DNA of 64,000 nucleotides from Nonomuraea guangzhouensis (lineage in GTDB: Bacteria; Actinomycetota; Actinomycetes; Streptosporangiales; Streptosporangiaceae). Position 1 is the first letter of the stretch. Each line of letters begins with the position of its first letter. Under the pieces are notes generated by a model, which saw nothing but the letters and a program-made list of their open reading frames with translations, was not told the DNA's origin and ran no database searches. A program made the translations under genes and the position numbers. The stretch is from the NCBI RefSeq assembly GCF_019396345.1, contig NZ_JAHKRM010000003.1:62001-126000 (forward strand). The letters are read 5' to 3'. This document shows positions 1 through 7,737 of the stretch, piece after piece.

Positions 1-240
1 TTCGGCGCGTTCGAGCTGGGCGAGCACCTCGTTGGCGTGGGTGAGCATGATCTGGCCGACCGCGGTCAGGCGGACGCCGCGCGCGTCGCGGGTGAACAGC
101 CGGTGGCCCACCTCGTGCTCCAGCGCCCCGAGCTGCTGGGAGACGGCCGAGGGGGTGAGGTGCAGTGCGGCGGCCGCGGCGGTGACCGTGCCATGGTCGG
201 CCACCGCGCGCAACGTACGCAGCCGCCGCGTGTCTATCAC
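1..240 (-). CDS. LysR family transcriptional regulator, N-terminal part, cut by the window edge
   Basis: Only the first 80 codons are inside the window and the gene continues beyond position 1. It starts at a GTG (238-240) and encodes a winged helix-turn-helix of the LysR type: the segment TAAAALHLTPSAVSQQLGAL is the recognition helix region, followed by the usual wing ending in LTAVGQ. It probably regulates transcription from a T-N11-A type site, but the effector domain is not visible. It lies 28 bp downstream of kbl on the same strand, so it may be the last gene of a tdh-kbl-lysR unit and could respond to an amino acid. That link is only positional. Confidence 0.85.
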   Translation of the reverse strand, partial: MIDTRRLRTLRAVADHGTVTAAAAALHLTPSAVSQQLGALEHEVGHRLFTRDARGVRLTAVGQIMLTHANEVLAQLERAE

Positions 241-268
241 GCAGCGAGAATACGTGGGATCCGGAGCG

Positions 269-1444
269 TCAGTGCGAGGCGCGGGCCTGGATGAAGGCGT
301 CGACCGCGCGGTCCACGTCCTCGGCCGAGTGGGCCGCCGACAGCTGGACCCGGATCCGGGCCTGGCCGTGCGGCACGACCGGATAGGAGAACCCGATCAC
401 GTACACGCCGAGCTCCAGCAGCCGCTCGGCCATCGCCCCGGCCTCGGCGGCGTCGCCGATCATCACGGGGGTGATCGGATGGTCGCCGGGCAGGATGTCG
501 AACCCGGCCTCGGTCATCTTGGCGCGGAAGCGCGCGGTGTTCGCGCGCAGCCGCTCCCGGGCCTCGCTGGAGGTCTCCAGCAGGTCGAGGATGCGCAGCG
601 AGGCCGCGGCGATGACCGGGGCGAGGGAGTTGGAGAAGAGGTACGGGCGGGAGCGCTGACGCAGCAGCTCGCAGATCTCCTTGCGGGCCGCGACATAGCC
701 GCCGCTGGCCCCGCCGAGCGCCTTGCCCAGGGTGCCGGTGATGATGTCCACCCGGTCGGTGACGCCGTGCAGCTCGGGCGTGCCGCGACCGGTCGGCCCG
801 ACGAACCCGACCGCGTGGGAGTCGTCGACCATGACCATCGCGTCGTAGCGTTCGGCCAGGTCGCAGATGTCGGCCAGCGGCGCCAGGTAGCCGTCCATGG
901 AGAACACGCCGTCGGTCACGATCAGCCGCCGCCGCGCGTCGGACGCCTCCTTCAGCCTGGCCTCCAGCTCGGCCATGTCGCGGTTGGCGTAGCGGTAGCG
1001 GCGGGCCTTCGACAGCCGGATGCCGTCGATGATGCTCGCGTGGTTCAGGGCGTCGGAGATCACCGCGTCCTGCGCGTCGAGCAGCGTCTCGAAGACGCCG
1101 CCGTTCGCGTCGAAGCACGAGCTGTAGAGGACGGAGTCCTCCTGGCCGAGGAAGTCCGAAAGGCGGGCTTCGAGCTCCTTGTGCACTTCCTGGGTGCCGC
1201 AGATGAACCGTACCGAGGCCATCCCGAAGCCCCAGCGGTCGAGCGCCTCCTTGGCGGCGGCGACCACCTCGGGGTTGTCGGCCAGGCCGAGGTAGTTGTT
1301 GGCGCAGAAGTTCAGCACCTCTCGGCCGGCCACGCTCACCTGTGAGCTCTGTGGCGTGGTGATCACGCGCTCGGGCTTGTGCAGCCCCGCCTCGGTGATC
1401 TCGTCGAGCGTCGCACGCAGCTGATCGCGTACGTTCGTGAACAT
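269..1444 (-). CDS. kbl: Glycine C-acetyltransferase (2-amino-3-ketobutyrate CoA ligase)
   Basis: This 391-residue PLP enzyme cleaves 2-amino-3-ketobutyrate with CoA into glycine and acetyl-CoA, the second step of threonine catabolism. It belongs to the alpha-oxoamine synthase family. The PLP lysine is K241 in [14 protein letters not shown], and the substrate loop NNYLGLAD and the segment [10 protein letters not shown] are intact. The length is normal for Kbl. The same frame stays open upstream to 2188, but the ATG at 1444 is right because it overlaps the tdh stop (TGATG) and starts the usual [10 protein letters not shown]-terminus. It is translationally coupled to tdh, which makes its substrate. 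Confidence 0.96.
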   Translation of the reverse strand: MFTNVRDQLRATLDEITEAGLHKPERVITTPQSSQVSVAGREVLNFCANNYLGLADNPEVVAAAKEALDRWGFGMASVRFICGTQEVHKELEARLSDFLGQEDSVLYSSCFDANGGVFETLLDAQDAVISDALNHASIIDGIRLSKARRYRYANRDMAELEARLKEASDARRRLIVTDGVFSMDGYLAPLADICDLAERYDAMVMVDDSHAVGFVGPTGRGTPELHGVTDRVDIITGTLGKALGGASGGYVAARKEICELLRQRSRPYLFSNSLAPVIAAASLRILDLLETSSEARERLRANTARFRAKMTEAGFDILPGDHPITPVMIGDAAEAGAMAERLLELGVYVIGFSYPVVPHGQARIRVQLSAAHSAEDVDRAVDAFIQARASH

Positions 1445-2472
1445 CAAGCGCTCCAATCCAGGATGACCTTGCCCGTGCGGCCGCTGGCCGCCGTGTCGAA
1501 GGCGGCGTCGAAATCGCGGTACGAGTAGCGGTCGGTGATCACCGGGGACAGGTCGAGACCCTTCTCCAGCAGCACCGACATGTTGTACCAGGTCTCGTAC
1601 ATCTCCCGGCCGTAGATGCCCTTGATGGTGAGCATCGAGGTCACCACCGTGGCCCAGTCGATGGCGAACTCCTCGGCGGGCAGCCCGAGCATCGCGATCT
1701 TCCCGCCGTGCGTCATGTTCGCGATCATGTCGCGTACGGCCCGCGGGTTCCCGGACATCTCCAGCCCGACGTCGAAGCCCTCGCGCAGGCCGAGCCGCGT
1801 GATGCCCTCGGCGATCGAGGTCCGCGCGACGTTCAGGGCCAGGGAGACGCCGAGCTTGCCGGCCAGGTCGAGGCGTTCCTCGCTGACGTCGGTGATCACC
1901 ACGTTGCGCGCGCCCACGTGCGTGGCCACCGCCGCCGCCATCAGCCCGATCGGGCCCGCGCCCGTGATCAGCACGTCCTCGCCGACCAGGGGGAACGACA
2001 GCGCGGTGTGTACGGCGTTGCCGAACGGGTCGAAGATGGCCGCCACGTCGGGATGGACCGGCACCCGGTGCTTCCAGACGTTGGAGGCGGGCAACGTGAC
2101 GTATTCGGCGAAGGCGCCGTCCCTGTTCACGCCGAGCCCGATGGTGTTGCGGCACAGATGGCGGCGCCCGGCCATGCAGTTGCGGCACTTGCCGCAGACG
2201 ATGTGCCCCTCGCCGCTCACCAGGTCGCCGACGGAGATGTCCTCGACGCCGGGTGCGACCTCGACCACGTGCCCGGAGAACTCATGCCCCACGATCAGCG
2301 GAAGCTTCAGAGTATGCCGCGCCCAATCGTCATATTTCCGGATGTGGAGGTCGGTGCCGCAGATGCCGGTACGCAGCACCCGGATCAGCACCTCACCCGG
2401 ACCAGGTGTGGGCTCCGGCACGTCGGCCAGCCACAATCCAGGCTCGGCTCGCTCCTTGACCAGCGCTTTCAT
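1444..2472 (-). CDS. tdh: L-threonine 3-dehydrogenase
   Basis: This 342-residue zinc-dependent medium-chain dehydrogenase oxidises L-threonine to 2-amino-3-ketobutyrate with NAD+. The catalytic zinc cysteine is C38 in GICGTDLHI, followed by GHEFSG. The structural-zinc lobe has the expected four cysteines in [15 protein letters not shown]. The Rossmann motif is [14 protein letters not shown]. Length and residue numbering agree with the family. The stop codon shares one base with the kbl start, so the two enzymes form a tdh-kbl operon turning threonine into glycine and acetyl-CoA. The 177 bp upstream are divergent with the oxidoreductase at 2650 and should hold promoters for both directions. 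No regulator site was recognised there. Confidence 0.96.
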   Translation of the reverse strand: MKALVKERAEPGLWLADVPEPTPGPGEVLIRVLRTGICGTDLHIRKYDDWARHTLKLPLIVGHEFSGHVVEVAPGVEDISVGDLVSGEGHIVCGKCRNCMAGRRHLCRNTIGLGVNRDGAFAEYVTLPASNVWKHRVPVHPDVAAIFDPFGNAVHTALSFPLVGEDVLITGAGPIGLMAAAVATHVGARNVVITDVSEERLDLAGKLGVSLALNVARTSIAEGITRLGLREGFDVGLEMSGNPRAVRDMIANMTHGGKIAMLGLPAEEFAIDWATVVTSMLTIKGIYGREMYETWYNMSVLLEKGLDLSPVITDRYSYRDFDAAFDTAASGRTGKVILDWSA

Positions 2473-2649
2473 GGCTCCATCTCTCCCTCTGCCCCGAACC
2501 TAACGCACTGTGCCCGCTCGCTTGGGGACGTGTCCATCGAAGGATTCTTAAGTGCCCCCACAGCTTCCCTTCACGCCACTCGTACGGCGTGCCCGATATC
2601 GCACTATTGGCGCTGGTTTTTTGCATAAACGAGCGCTAGCCTCGCTTGG

Positions 2650-3825
2650 GTGGAAGACCTGCGCATCGGAGTCATCGGCCTCGGCCTCCGCGCCGCCCTG
2701 GCACGCTACGCGCATCAGCCTGGTCAAGGATCGGTGGTGGCCGCGCTCTGCGACTCCGACCCGGCGGTGCTCAAGAGCCAGGCCGGACGGTTCGACGGGG
2801 CGTTCCTGACCGAGGACCACCACCGGCTGCTCGACCGCCCGGACCTCGACGCGGTCATCGTCGTGACGCCCGACGACACGCACGAGCGCGTCGCGATCGA
2901 CTGCCTGGAGGCCGGCAAGGCCGTCTACCTGGAGAAGCCGCTGGCCATCACCGTGGAGGGCTGCGACAACATCCTGCGCGCCGCGCGGCGGACCGGGACC
3001 CGGCTGTACGTGGGGCACAACATGCGGCACATGGGCGTGGTCCGGCTGATGCGCGACATCATCCAGCGGGGCGTCATCGGCGAGCCGAAGACGATCTGGG
3101 TGCGCCACTTCGTGTCCTACGGCGGGGACTACTACTTCAAGGACTGGCACGCCGACCGCACCCGGACCACGGGCCTGCTCCTGCAGAAGGCCGCGCACGA
3201 CCTCGACGTGATCCACTGGCTGGCCGGCGGCTACACGACCAGGGTGAACGCCCTCGGCGACCTCATGCTCTACGGCGACCTGCCGCGCCGCGAGCCGGAC
3301 ACGCCCAGGCCGGAGGGCTGGCTGCGCGAGTACGACTGGCCGCCGGCCAGCCGCGGCGACCTCAACCATGTCATCGACGTCGAGGACGTGTCGGTGATGA
3401 ACATGCGCCTCGACAACGGCGTCATCGCCGCCTACCAGCAGTGCCACTTCACCCCCGACTACGTGCGCAACTACACGGTGATCGGCACCGAGGGCCGGCT
3501 GGAGAACTTCGGCGACGGCCCCGGCGACACGGTCAAGGTCTGGAACACCGGCCCGTCGGGCTACCGGAACGACGGCGACATCGCGTACCGGGTGCCCGAT
3601 GCCACCGGCTCGCACGGGGGTGCCGACACGAACATCATGCGAGAGTTCTGCGGGTTCGTCCGGGACGGTGGGGTCACCGACACGTCCCCGGTGGCCGCGC
3701 GGATGAGCGTCGCCGCCGGCTACATGGCCACCATGTCGCTGCGCGACGGCGGCATGCCGTACGACGTCCCGGCGATCGACCCGGAGCTGGCGGCGTACTT
3801 CGACCGTGGGCAGTTGGAACCCTGA
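2650..3825 (+). CDS. Gfo/Idh/MocA family oxidoreductase
   Basis: This 391-residue NAD(P)-dependent oxidoreductase probably acts on a sugar, inositol or related polyol. The N-terminal Rossmann fold begins IGVIGLGLRAALA. The family motif EKPLAIT, which contributes the active-site lysine, lies near residue 98. The C-terminal alpha/beta domain carries the HDLDVIHWL segment with the catalytic histidine. The start is GTG at 2650; no clear ribosome binding site precedes it, so a short-leader or leaderless transcript is possible. It is divergent from tdh and ends 3 bp before the first possible start of the sigma factor gene. The substrate cannot be assigned from sequence. Confidence 0.9.
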   Translation: MEDLRIGVIGLGLRAALARYAHQPGQGSVVAALCDSDPAVLKSQAGRFDGAFLTEDHHRLLDRPDLDAVIVVTPDDTHERVAIDCLEAGKAVYLEKPLAITVEGCDNILRAARRTGTRLYVGHNMRHMGVVRLMRDIIQRGVIGEPKTIWVRHFVSYGGDYYFKDWHADRTRTTGLLLQKAAHDLDVIHWLAGGYTTRVNALGDLMLYGDLPRREPDTPRPEGWLREYDWPPASRGDLNHVIDVEDVSVMNMRLDNGVIAAYQQCHFTPDYVRNYTVIGTEGRLENFGDGPGDTVKVWNTGPSGYRNDGDIAYRVPDATGSHGGADTNIMREFCGFVRDGGVTDTSPVAARMSVAAGYMATMSLRDGGMPYDVPAIDPELAAYFDRGQLEP

Positions 3826-3828
3826 CGT

Positions 3829-4443
3829 GTGTGCGGACAGTTCCTTTGTGTGGATATGTCGACACGTGCCCGGATACGTGCCGGGGACAAGGCGGCCTTC
3901 GCGCAGCTCTTCGACGACTACGCGAAGGCCGTGTACAACCATGCCTTCCGCCTGACCGCGAACTGGTCCGCGGCCGAGGACGTGATGGCGCTGACCTTTC
4001 TGGAAGCTTGGCGATTACGCGGCAGGATCGACATCGAGGGCGGTTCGCTGCGGCCATGGCTGCTCGGCATCGCCACCAACGTGGCCCGCAACGCCCGCCG
4101 GGCCGCCCGCAGGCACGACGACGCCCTGGCCAGGATGCCCAGGGGCGAGGCCGTGCCGGACTTCGCCGACGAGATCGTGGGCCGGATCGACGACGCGGAA
4201 CGGCTGGCCGCCGTCCGCGCGGCCTACGGCTCGCTGCGCCGCCAGGAGCAGGACGTGTTCGCGCTCTGCGTCTGGTCCGGGCTCGGTTACGCGGAGGCGG
4301 CCGAGGCGCTCGGCATCCCCGTGGGCACGGTCCGGTCCCGGCTGTCGCGAGCGCGCCAGAAACTCGGCCGGCTCGCGGAACCGCCGCCCGCGCCCCGACA
4401 GGTAGTAGGAGACAAAGGCCCCGCAAAGGAGGAGATCCGATGA
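3829..4443 (+). CDS. ECF-type RNA polymerase sigma factor
   Basis: This sigma-70 family factor of the extracytoplasmic-function type directs RNA polymerase to a small regulon. Region 2 spans roughly residues 20-90 (FAQLFDDYAKAVYNHAFRLT, then the AAEDVMALTFLEAWR helix). Region 4 is near residues 130-185 (YAEAAEALGIPVGTVRSRLS). Starts at GTG 3829, GTG 3850 or ATG 3856 are all possible and none has a strong ribosome binding site; conserved region 2 begins well after all three. The stop overlaps the start of the next gene (ATGA), which has the strong site AAAGGAGGAG. The downstream membrane protein is therefore probably its partner or anti-sigma factor. Confidence 0.93.
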   Translation: MCGQFLCVDMSTRARIRAGDKAAFAQLFDDYAKAVYNHAFRLTANWSAAEDVMALTFLEAWRLRGRIDIEGGSLRPWLLGIATNVARNARRAARRHDDALARMPRGEAVPDFADEIVGRIDDAERLAAVRAAYGSLRRQEQDVFALCVWSGLGYAEAAEALGIPVGTVRSRLSRARQKLGRLAEPPPAPRQVVGDKGPAKEEIR

Positions 4444-5006
4444 GCCGACCATACGACCGCGATCTTCCCGAGGGCCGTCACCGACTGCTCAAGGAGTTCG
4501 TGATGACCGAGATCGACAAGCCGAAGCGACGCCTGCTGCGGCCCATCGTCCTGGCGCCCGCGCTTGGCCTGGCCGCCGCAGCGGCCGTGGCCATCCCGCT
4601 GCTGCTCGGCGGCACCCCCGCGTACGCCATCGCTGACAACCCCGACGGCACCGTCAACATCCAGATCAACGAGGTGAAGGACGCCGACAAGCTCCAGTCG
4701 GACCTGCGCGCCAAGGGGATCAACGTGGTGGTGAACTACATCCCCCGGGGCAAGAAGTGCAGCCCGCAGCCCCGTGCCGCGCACTTCCTGCCGAAGGAGG
4801 TGGGGCTTGTGGTCTGGCCGCCGCCGGAGGGAGCGAACTTCACCATCGACCCGAGCGTCATCAAGGAAGGACAGACCGGAGTGCTGGAGTTCAGCGTTGG
4901 TGGCGTCCAGGGCTCCGTGGTGGCTGGCATCTGGGCGCGCGTCGCCGAGGGCCCGGTCGCCGACTGCACGCTGGTCGACACTACGGACGCGCCGCTGTCG
5001 CACTGA
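4440..5006 (+). CDS. Membrane-anchored partner protein of the ECF sigma factor, function unknown
   Basis: This 188-residue protein has a short cytoplasmic N-terminus (about 35 residues), one hydrophobic segment at about 38-57 (alanine- and leucine-rich, ending in LLLGGTPAYA), and an extracytoplasmic domain of about 130 residues with two cysteines. Its ATG overlaps the sigma factor stop and has a strong ribosome binding site just upstream. Membrane proteins coupled to ECF genes often act as anti-sigma factors or sensors. However, no zinc-finger anti-sigma motif (HxxxCxxC) is seen here, so it may be a non-classical partner. A second module of the same layout lies at 39669-41134. Confidence 0.8.
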   Translation: MSRPYDRDLPEGRHRLLKEFVMTEIDKPKRRLLRPIVLAPALGLAAAAAVAIPLLLGGTPAYAIADNPDGTVNIQINEVKDADKLQSDLRAKGINVVVNYIPRGKKCSPQPRAAHFLPKEVGLVVWPPPEGANFTIDPSVIKEGQTGVLEFSVGGVQGSVVAGIWARVAEGPVADCTLVDTTDAPLSH

Positions 5007-5022
5007 GGCCCGCCCTACGCGG

Positions 5023-5853
5023 TCATACGGGGAAGGCGGTGCTGAGGGTCAGCTCCTTCCACCCGTCGAAGTCGCGTCGGAGCGTGTCGAGCTTGGCGTT
5101 GGCGACGTTCAGGGCGTCACCCCCCAGAAGCAGGCGCAGCGGCGGGTTCGCCGACCGCACCACGGTGAGAATGGCCTCGGCGGCGCGCACGGGGTCACCG
5201 GGCTGGCTCCCGTACGTGCCCAGGGTGGTCTCCCGGCGCTTGCCGGCCGTCTGGGAGTAGTCGTCGATGCGGGTCCCCGACTGCTTCATCGAGGGCCCCG
5301 ACCAGTTCGTACGGAAACCGCCGGGTTCGACGATGGTCACCCTGATCCCGAGCGGCGCCACCTCCGCCGCGAGCGACTCCGACAGCCCCTCGACCGCGAA
5401 CTTCGTGGCGTGGTAGTAACCGGTGGCCCCGAAAGCGGCGAGACCGCCGACCGAGGACACGTTGAGGATGTGGCCGTGCCGCCTGGCCCGCATGCCGGGC
5501 AGCACCGCCTTGGTGACGGACACGAGCCCGAAGACGTTGGCCTCGAACAGCTCGCGGACCTGCGCGTCCTCGCCCTCCTCGATCGCCGCGAGGTAGCCGT
5601 ACCCCGCGTTGTTGACCAGCACGTCGATGCTGCCGAAGACCTCCTCGGCGCGCTCGACGGACGCGGTGACCTGCGCGGGGTCGGTGACGTCCAGCGGCAG
5701 GGCCAGGGCCCGGTCACCGTGGTCGGCCACGATGTCGGCGACCTGGTCCGGGTCGCGGGCGGTCACCACGGCCCGCTCGCCGCGGTCGAGGACGAGCGTG
5801 GCCAGTTCCCGGCCGAAGCCGGTGGAGCATCCGGTGATGAACCAGACAGACAT
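5023..5853 (-). CDS. Short-chain dehydrogenase/reductase (SDR)
   Basis: This classical SDR has 276 residues. The NAD(P)-binding motif TGCSTGFG is at the N-terminus, NNAGYG near residue 90, the catalytic serine in LNVSSVGG, and the YxxxK pair in YYHATKFA. The ATG at 5853 lies 2 bp after the stop of the XRE regulator gene and has an upstream GGGAAAGG ribosome binding site, so the two genes form one transcript. The substrate is unknown. Pairs of an MmyB-like regulator and an SDR are common in actinomycetes, and the regulator probably controls this enzyme. The gene converges with the sigma-partner gene, ending 16 bp from it. Confidence 0.92.
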   Translation of the reverse strand: MSVWFITGCSTGFGRELATLVLDRGERAVVTARDPDQVADIVADHGDRALALPLDVTDPAQVTASVERAEEVFGSIDVLVNNAGYGYLAAIEEGEDAQVRELFEANVFGLVSVTKAVLPGMRARRHGHILNVSSVGGLAAFGATGYYHATKFAVEGLSESLAAEVAPLGIRVTIVEPGGFRTNWSGPSMKQSGTRIDDYSQTAGKRRETTLGTYGSQPGDPVRAAEAILTVVRSANPPLRLLLGGDALNVANAKLDTLRRDFDGWKELTLSTAFPV

Positions 5854-5855
5854 GA

Positions 5856-6713
5856 TTACCTTTCCCGTTCGGTCATGGCGATGTCGCGCATCACGGGCGG
5901 CGCGGTGAGGCTGCCCAGCAGGGACAGCGCCTGCTCGGAGGCACTTCCAGGATGGGCTTGATAGACGACGAGCTGCTGGCCGGGGGCGCTGTTGACGGTC
6001 AGGGCCTCGTAGCTGAGGTCCAGCTCGCCGACCACCGGATGACGCAACCGCTTGAACTCCGCCGTCTTGCCGCGTACTTCGTGACGTGCCCACAGGCGGG
6101 AGAAATCGGGGCTCTTGAGCGACAGCTCACCGACCAGGTCGGTCAGGCGGGGATCGTCCAGATCCGCGCCGGCGGTCGCCCGCAGGGACGCGACGCAGTC
6201 CTGGGAGACCTTCTGCCAGTCGCGATAGAAGTCGCGGGCCTGCGGATCGAGGAACACCGACCGGACCAGGTTGCGATCGCTCAGCCAGCCGAACAGCGCC
6301 GCGCCGAGCGCGTTGCAGGCCAGCACGTCCAGGTAGCGGCCGAGCACCAGCGCCGGGGTGTCCGGCCAGCGCTCCAGCAGCCGGACCAGCCCCGGGCCGA
6401 CCCGCTCGGGCCGTCCCGCACGCCGCCTGCGCCGCGGCTGCGGGCGGGCCAGCTCGTGCAGGTGCGCGACGGCGTCCTCCTCCAGGGTCAGCGCGTTGGC
6501 CAGCGCCTCGAGCACCTGCGCCGACGGATGTTTGTCCCGGCCCTGTTCGAGGCGGATGTAGTAGTCGGTGCTGACCCCGGCGAGCATCGCGACCTCTTCC
6601 CGCCGCATTCCGGGAGTGCGGCGGCGGCCCGCGGCGGGCATCCCATGGGTTTCGGGCCTGGCCAGCTCCCGCCGCGCTCGCAGGAAATCGCCCAGCCGGT
6701 TGTCGCTGTCCAT
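5856..6713 (-). CDS. XRE family regulator with MmyB-like ligand-binding domain
   Basis: This DNA-binding protein of about 285 residues has an N-terminal helix-turn-helix (residues about 8-75) containing RREEVAMLAGVSTDYYIRLE. A C-terminal MmyB-like domain follows, with the segments ALVLGRYLDVLACNALG and QQLVVYQAHPGS that are typical of the family, which is thought to bind a small, perhaps lipid-like ligand. The chosen start is the ATG at 6713 (MDSDNRLG); an in-frame ATG 18 bp upstream is possible. It probably represses or senses for the SDR gene 2 bp downstream. The divergent intergenic region to 6834 contains an inverted repeat. Confidence 0.92.
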   Translation of the reverse strand: MDSDNRLGDFLRARRELARPETHGMPAAGRRRTPGMRREEVAMLAGVSTDYYIRLEQGRDKHPSAQVLEALANALTLEEDAVAHLHELARPQPRRRRRAGRPERVGPGLVRLLERWPDTPALVLGRYLDVLACNALGAALFGWLSDRNLVRSVFLDPQARDFYRDWQKVSQDCVASLRATAGADLDDPRLTDLVGELSLKSPDFSRLWARHEVRGKTAEFKRLRHPVVGELDLSYEALTVNSAPGQQLVVYQAHPGSASEQALSLLGSLTAPPVMRDIAMTERER

Positions 6714-6815
6714 GCCTTCGAGGTTATGCACGACCAGGCAGAACAGGGTGGACCTGGCACTCCCAGGGTGCGGGTTGGGGCTCCTGGCTTGGAAATGCCG
6801 TTCTAAGTGTGTAAC

Positions 6816-6828
6816 ACTGTTGCACAGT
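6816..6828. promoter_or_regulatory. Inverted repeat in divergent promoter region, candidate operator
   Basis: ACTGT-TGC-ACAGT is a 5-3-5 inverted repeat just upstream of the small gene at 6835 and about 100 bp upstream of the XRE regulator gene. It could be an operator for the XRE regulator or for the HTH protein encoded at 7077. Low information content; function is a guess. Confidence 0.35.
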
Positions 6829-6834
6829 TAGAAC

Positions 6835-7080
6835 ATGGTTGGTCGAGGAAGACATCAGCACAACGAGATCAACGCGGCTTTCAAGAGGCTGCGCAAGATC
6901 CAGACACTGACTGTGGTCGAGGACCACAACGGGCATCGCTGGGGGTGCATCCAGTGCTCATGCGGAGCCACACCCTTCAAGGTGTGGTCGACGCCACGTA
7001 ATCCGGGAAACCATGCCAAAGGCATTCTCGAATGGGCTTACGAGCATGCTGAGTGCGGCACGAGAGAGGAGGGCTCATGA
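6835..7080 (+). CDS. Small HicA-like protein, putative toxin-fold partner of the downstream HTH protein
   Basis: This 81-residue basic protein contains the segment GHRWGCIQCSCG followed by TPRNPGNHAKGILEWAYEH. The pattern of a strand-forming region, paired cysteines and then a conserved histidine in a TPRNPxNHA motif recalls small HicA-like (dsRBD-fold) proteins that I associate with toxin-antitoxin pairs. This assignment is by eye. Its stop overlaps the start of the next gene (ATGA, with a GAGAGGAGGG ribosome binding site), so the two are translationally coupled as in toxin-antitoxin modules. No strong ribosome binding site precedes its own ATG. Confidence 0.6.
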   Translation: MVGRGRHQHNEINAAFKRLRKIQTLTVVEDHNGHRWGCIQCSCGATPFKVWSTPRNPGNHAKGILEWAYEHAECGTREEGS

Positions 7081-7715
7081 CCACCTGGAACTTCCGCGTC
7101 ATGCTGAACCGGGTGCCCAGTGACGAGGAGACGGACACCCTCTACGAGGCTGGTCTGGACGACTGCGCTGTGGCAGGGGACCCGGATGGCGGCGTTTACC
7201 TCATGTGTGAGCGCGAAGGGGAGAGCCTCCTGGAGGTGATCACTTCCGTGCTCATCCAGATCGGTTCGGTCGACAAGCTGTGGGCCGTCGGTGTGGGGCA
7301 AGGTGACGCGGTGACGCTCGGCGACGCGGCCCGGCGGCACGGTGGCCGCACGCAGGCCAGCTTCCGCCAGTTGGCGAGCGGGCAGCGTGGGCCCGGCGGC
7401 TTCCCCGAACCGCTGATAGAGGCTGACAACGTCAGCCTCTACTCCTGGGCGGAGATCTCCGAGTGGCTGATCACCAAAATGGGCGACAACGTTCCGGAGA
7501 CGAACCGGGACGTCACCCTGGCCGATGCGGCGGTCAAGCTGGCCTGTCGGGCCAGTGTCGTGCACCGGGCGCCTCAGGTGCGGGATCTGTTCGACGTGGC
7601 CTCCCGTCCCACCCTCGTCGAGGCCAAGGTCGAGCCCAAGGTCGAGGCCAAGGTCGAGCCGACGGCCGCCCAAGGGGAGCCGGCGCCGCCAAAACCAAAA
7701 GTGCCCGCCGCGTGA
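7077..7715 (+). CDS. Two-domain protein with N-terminal ferredoxin-like domain and HTH, putative antitoxin or regulator
   Basis: This 212-residue protein starts at the ATG overlapping the previous stop; the same frame is open a little further upstream, but that region lacks a ribosome binding site. Residues 1-75 (MTTWNFRVMLNRVPSDEETD onward) look like a small alpha/beta domain reminiscent of HicB-like partners. Residues about 80-145 hold a helix-turn-helix: VTLGDAARRHGG, then the motif SGQRGPGGFPEP and a tryptophan-containing SWAEISEWL, typical of Xis/MerR-like DNA-binding proteins. The C-terminal tail is low complexity with VEAK/VEPK repeats. The pair could be an autoregulated toxin-antitoxin system in which this is the DNA-binding antitoxin. 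Function is unproven. Confidence 0.7.
   Translation: MTTWNFRVMLNRVPSDEETDTLYEAGLDDCAVAGDPDGGVYLMCEREGESLLEVITSVLIQIGSVDKLWAVGVGQGDAVTLGDAARRHGGRTQASFRQLASGQRGPGGFPEPLIEADNVSLYSWAEISEWLITKMGDNVPETNRDVTLADAAVKLACRASVVHRAPQVRDLFDVASRPTLVEAKVEPKVEAKVEPTAAQGEPAPPKPKVPAA
7617..7664 (+). repeat. 12-bp coding tandem repeat, four units
   Basis: Four consecutive 12-bp units encode VEAK, VEPK, VEAK and VEPT in the C-terminal tail of the HTH protein. The units differ by one or a few bases. They make a charged, flexible tail and could vary in copy number between strains. Confidence 0.85.
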
Positions 7716-7728
7716 TCGCGGCGGGCAC
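7701..7728 (-). terminator. Rho-independent terminator of the NfeD-slipin operon
   Basis: A perfect 12-bp inverted repeat (GTGCCCGCCGCG with its complement) surrounds the 4-base loop TGAT. Read on the minus strand the stem is followed by TTTTGGTTTT (7691-7700), the U-rich tail expected for termination of the minus-strand operon. The loop contains most of the stop codon of the convergent HTH gene, so the stem overlaps the last four sense codons of that gene. The hairpin may also slow transcription from the plus strand. Confidence 0.85.
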
Positions 7729-7737
7729 CCGGCCGGG

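Noticed and set aside
269-2188. Single 639-codon frame suggesting a Kbl fusion protein
   Set aside because: The first 248 codons are antisense-frame noise within tdh; the kbl ATG at 1444 gives a normal Kbl, and the tdh stop overlaps it.
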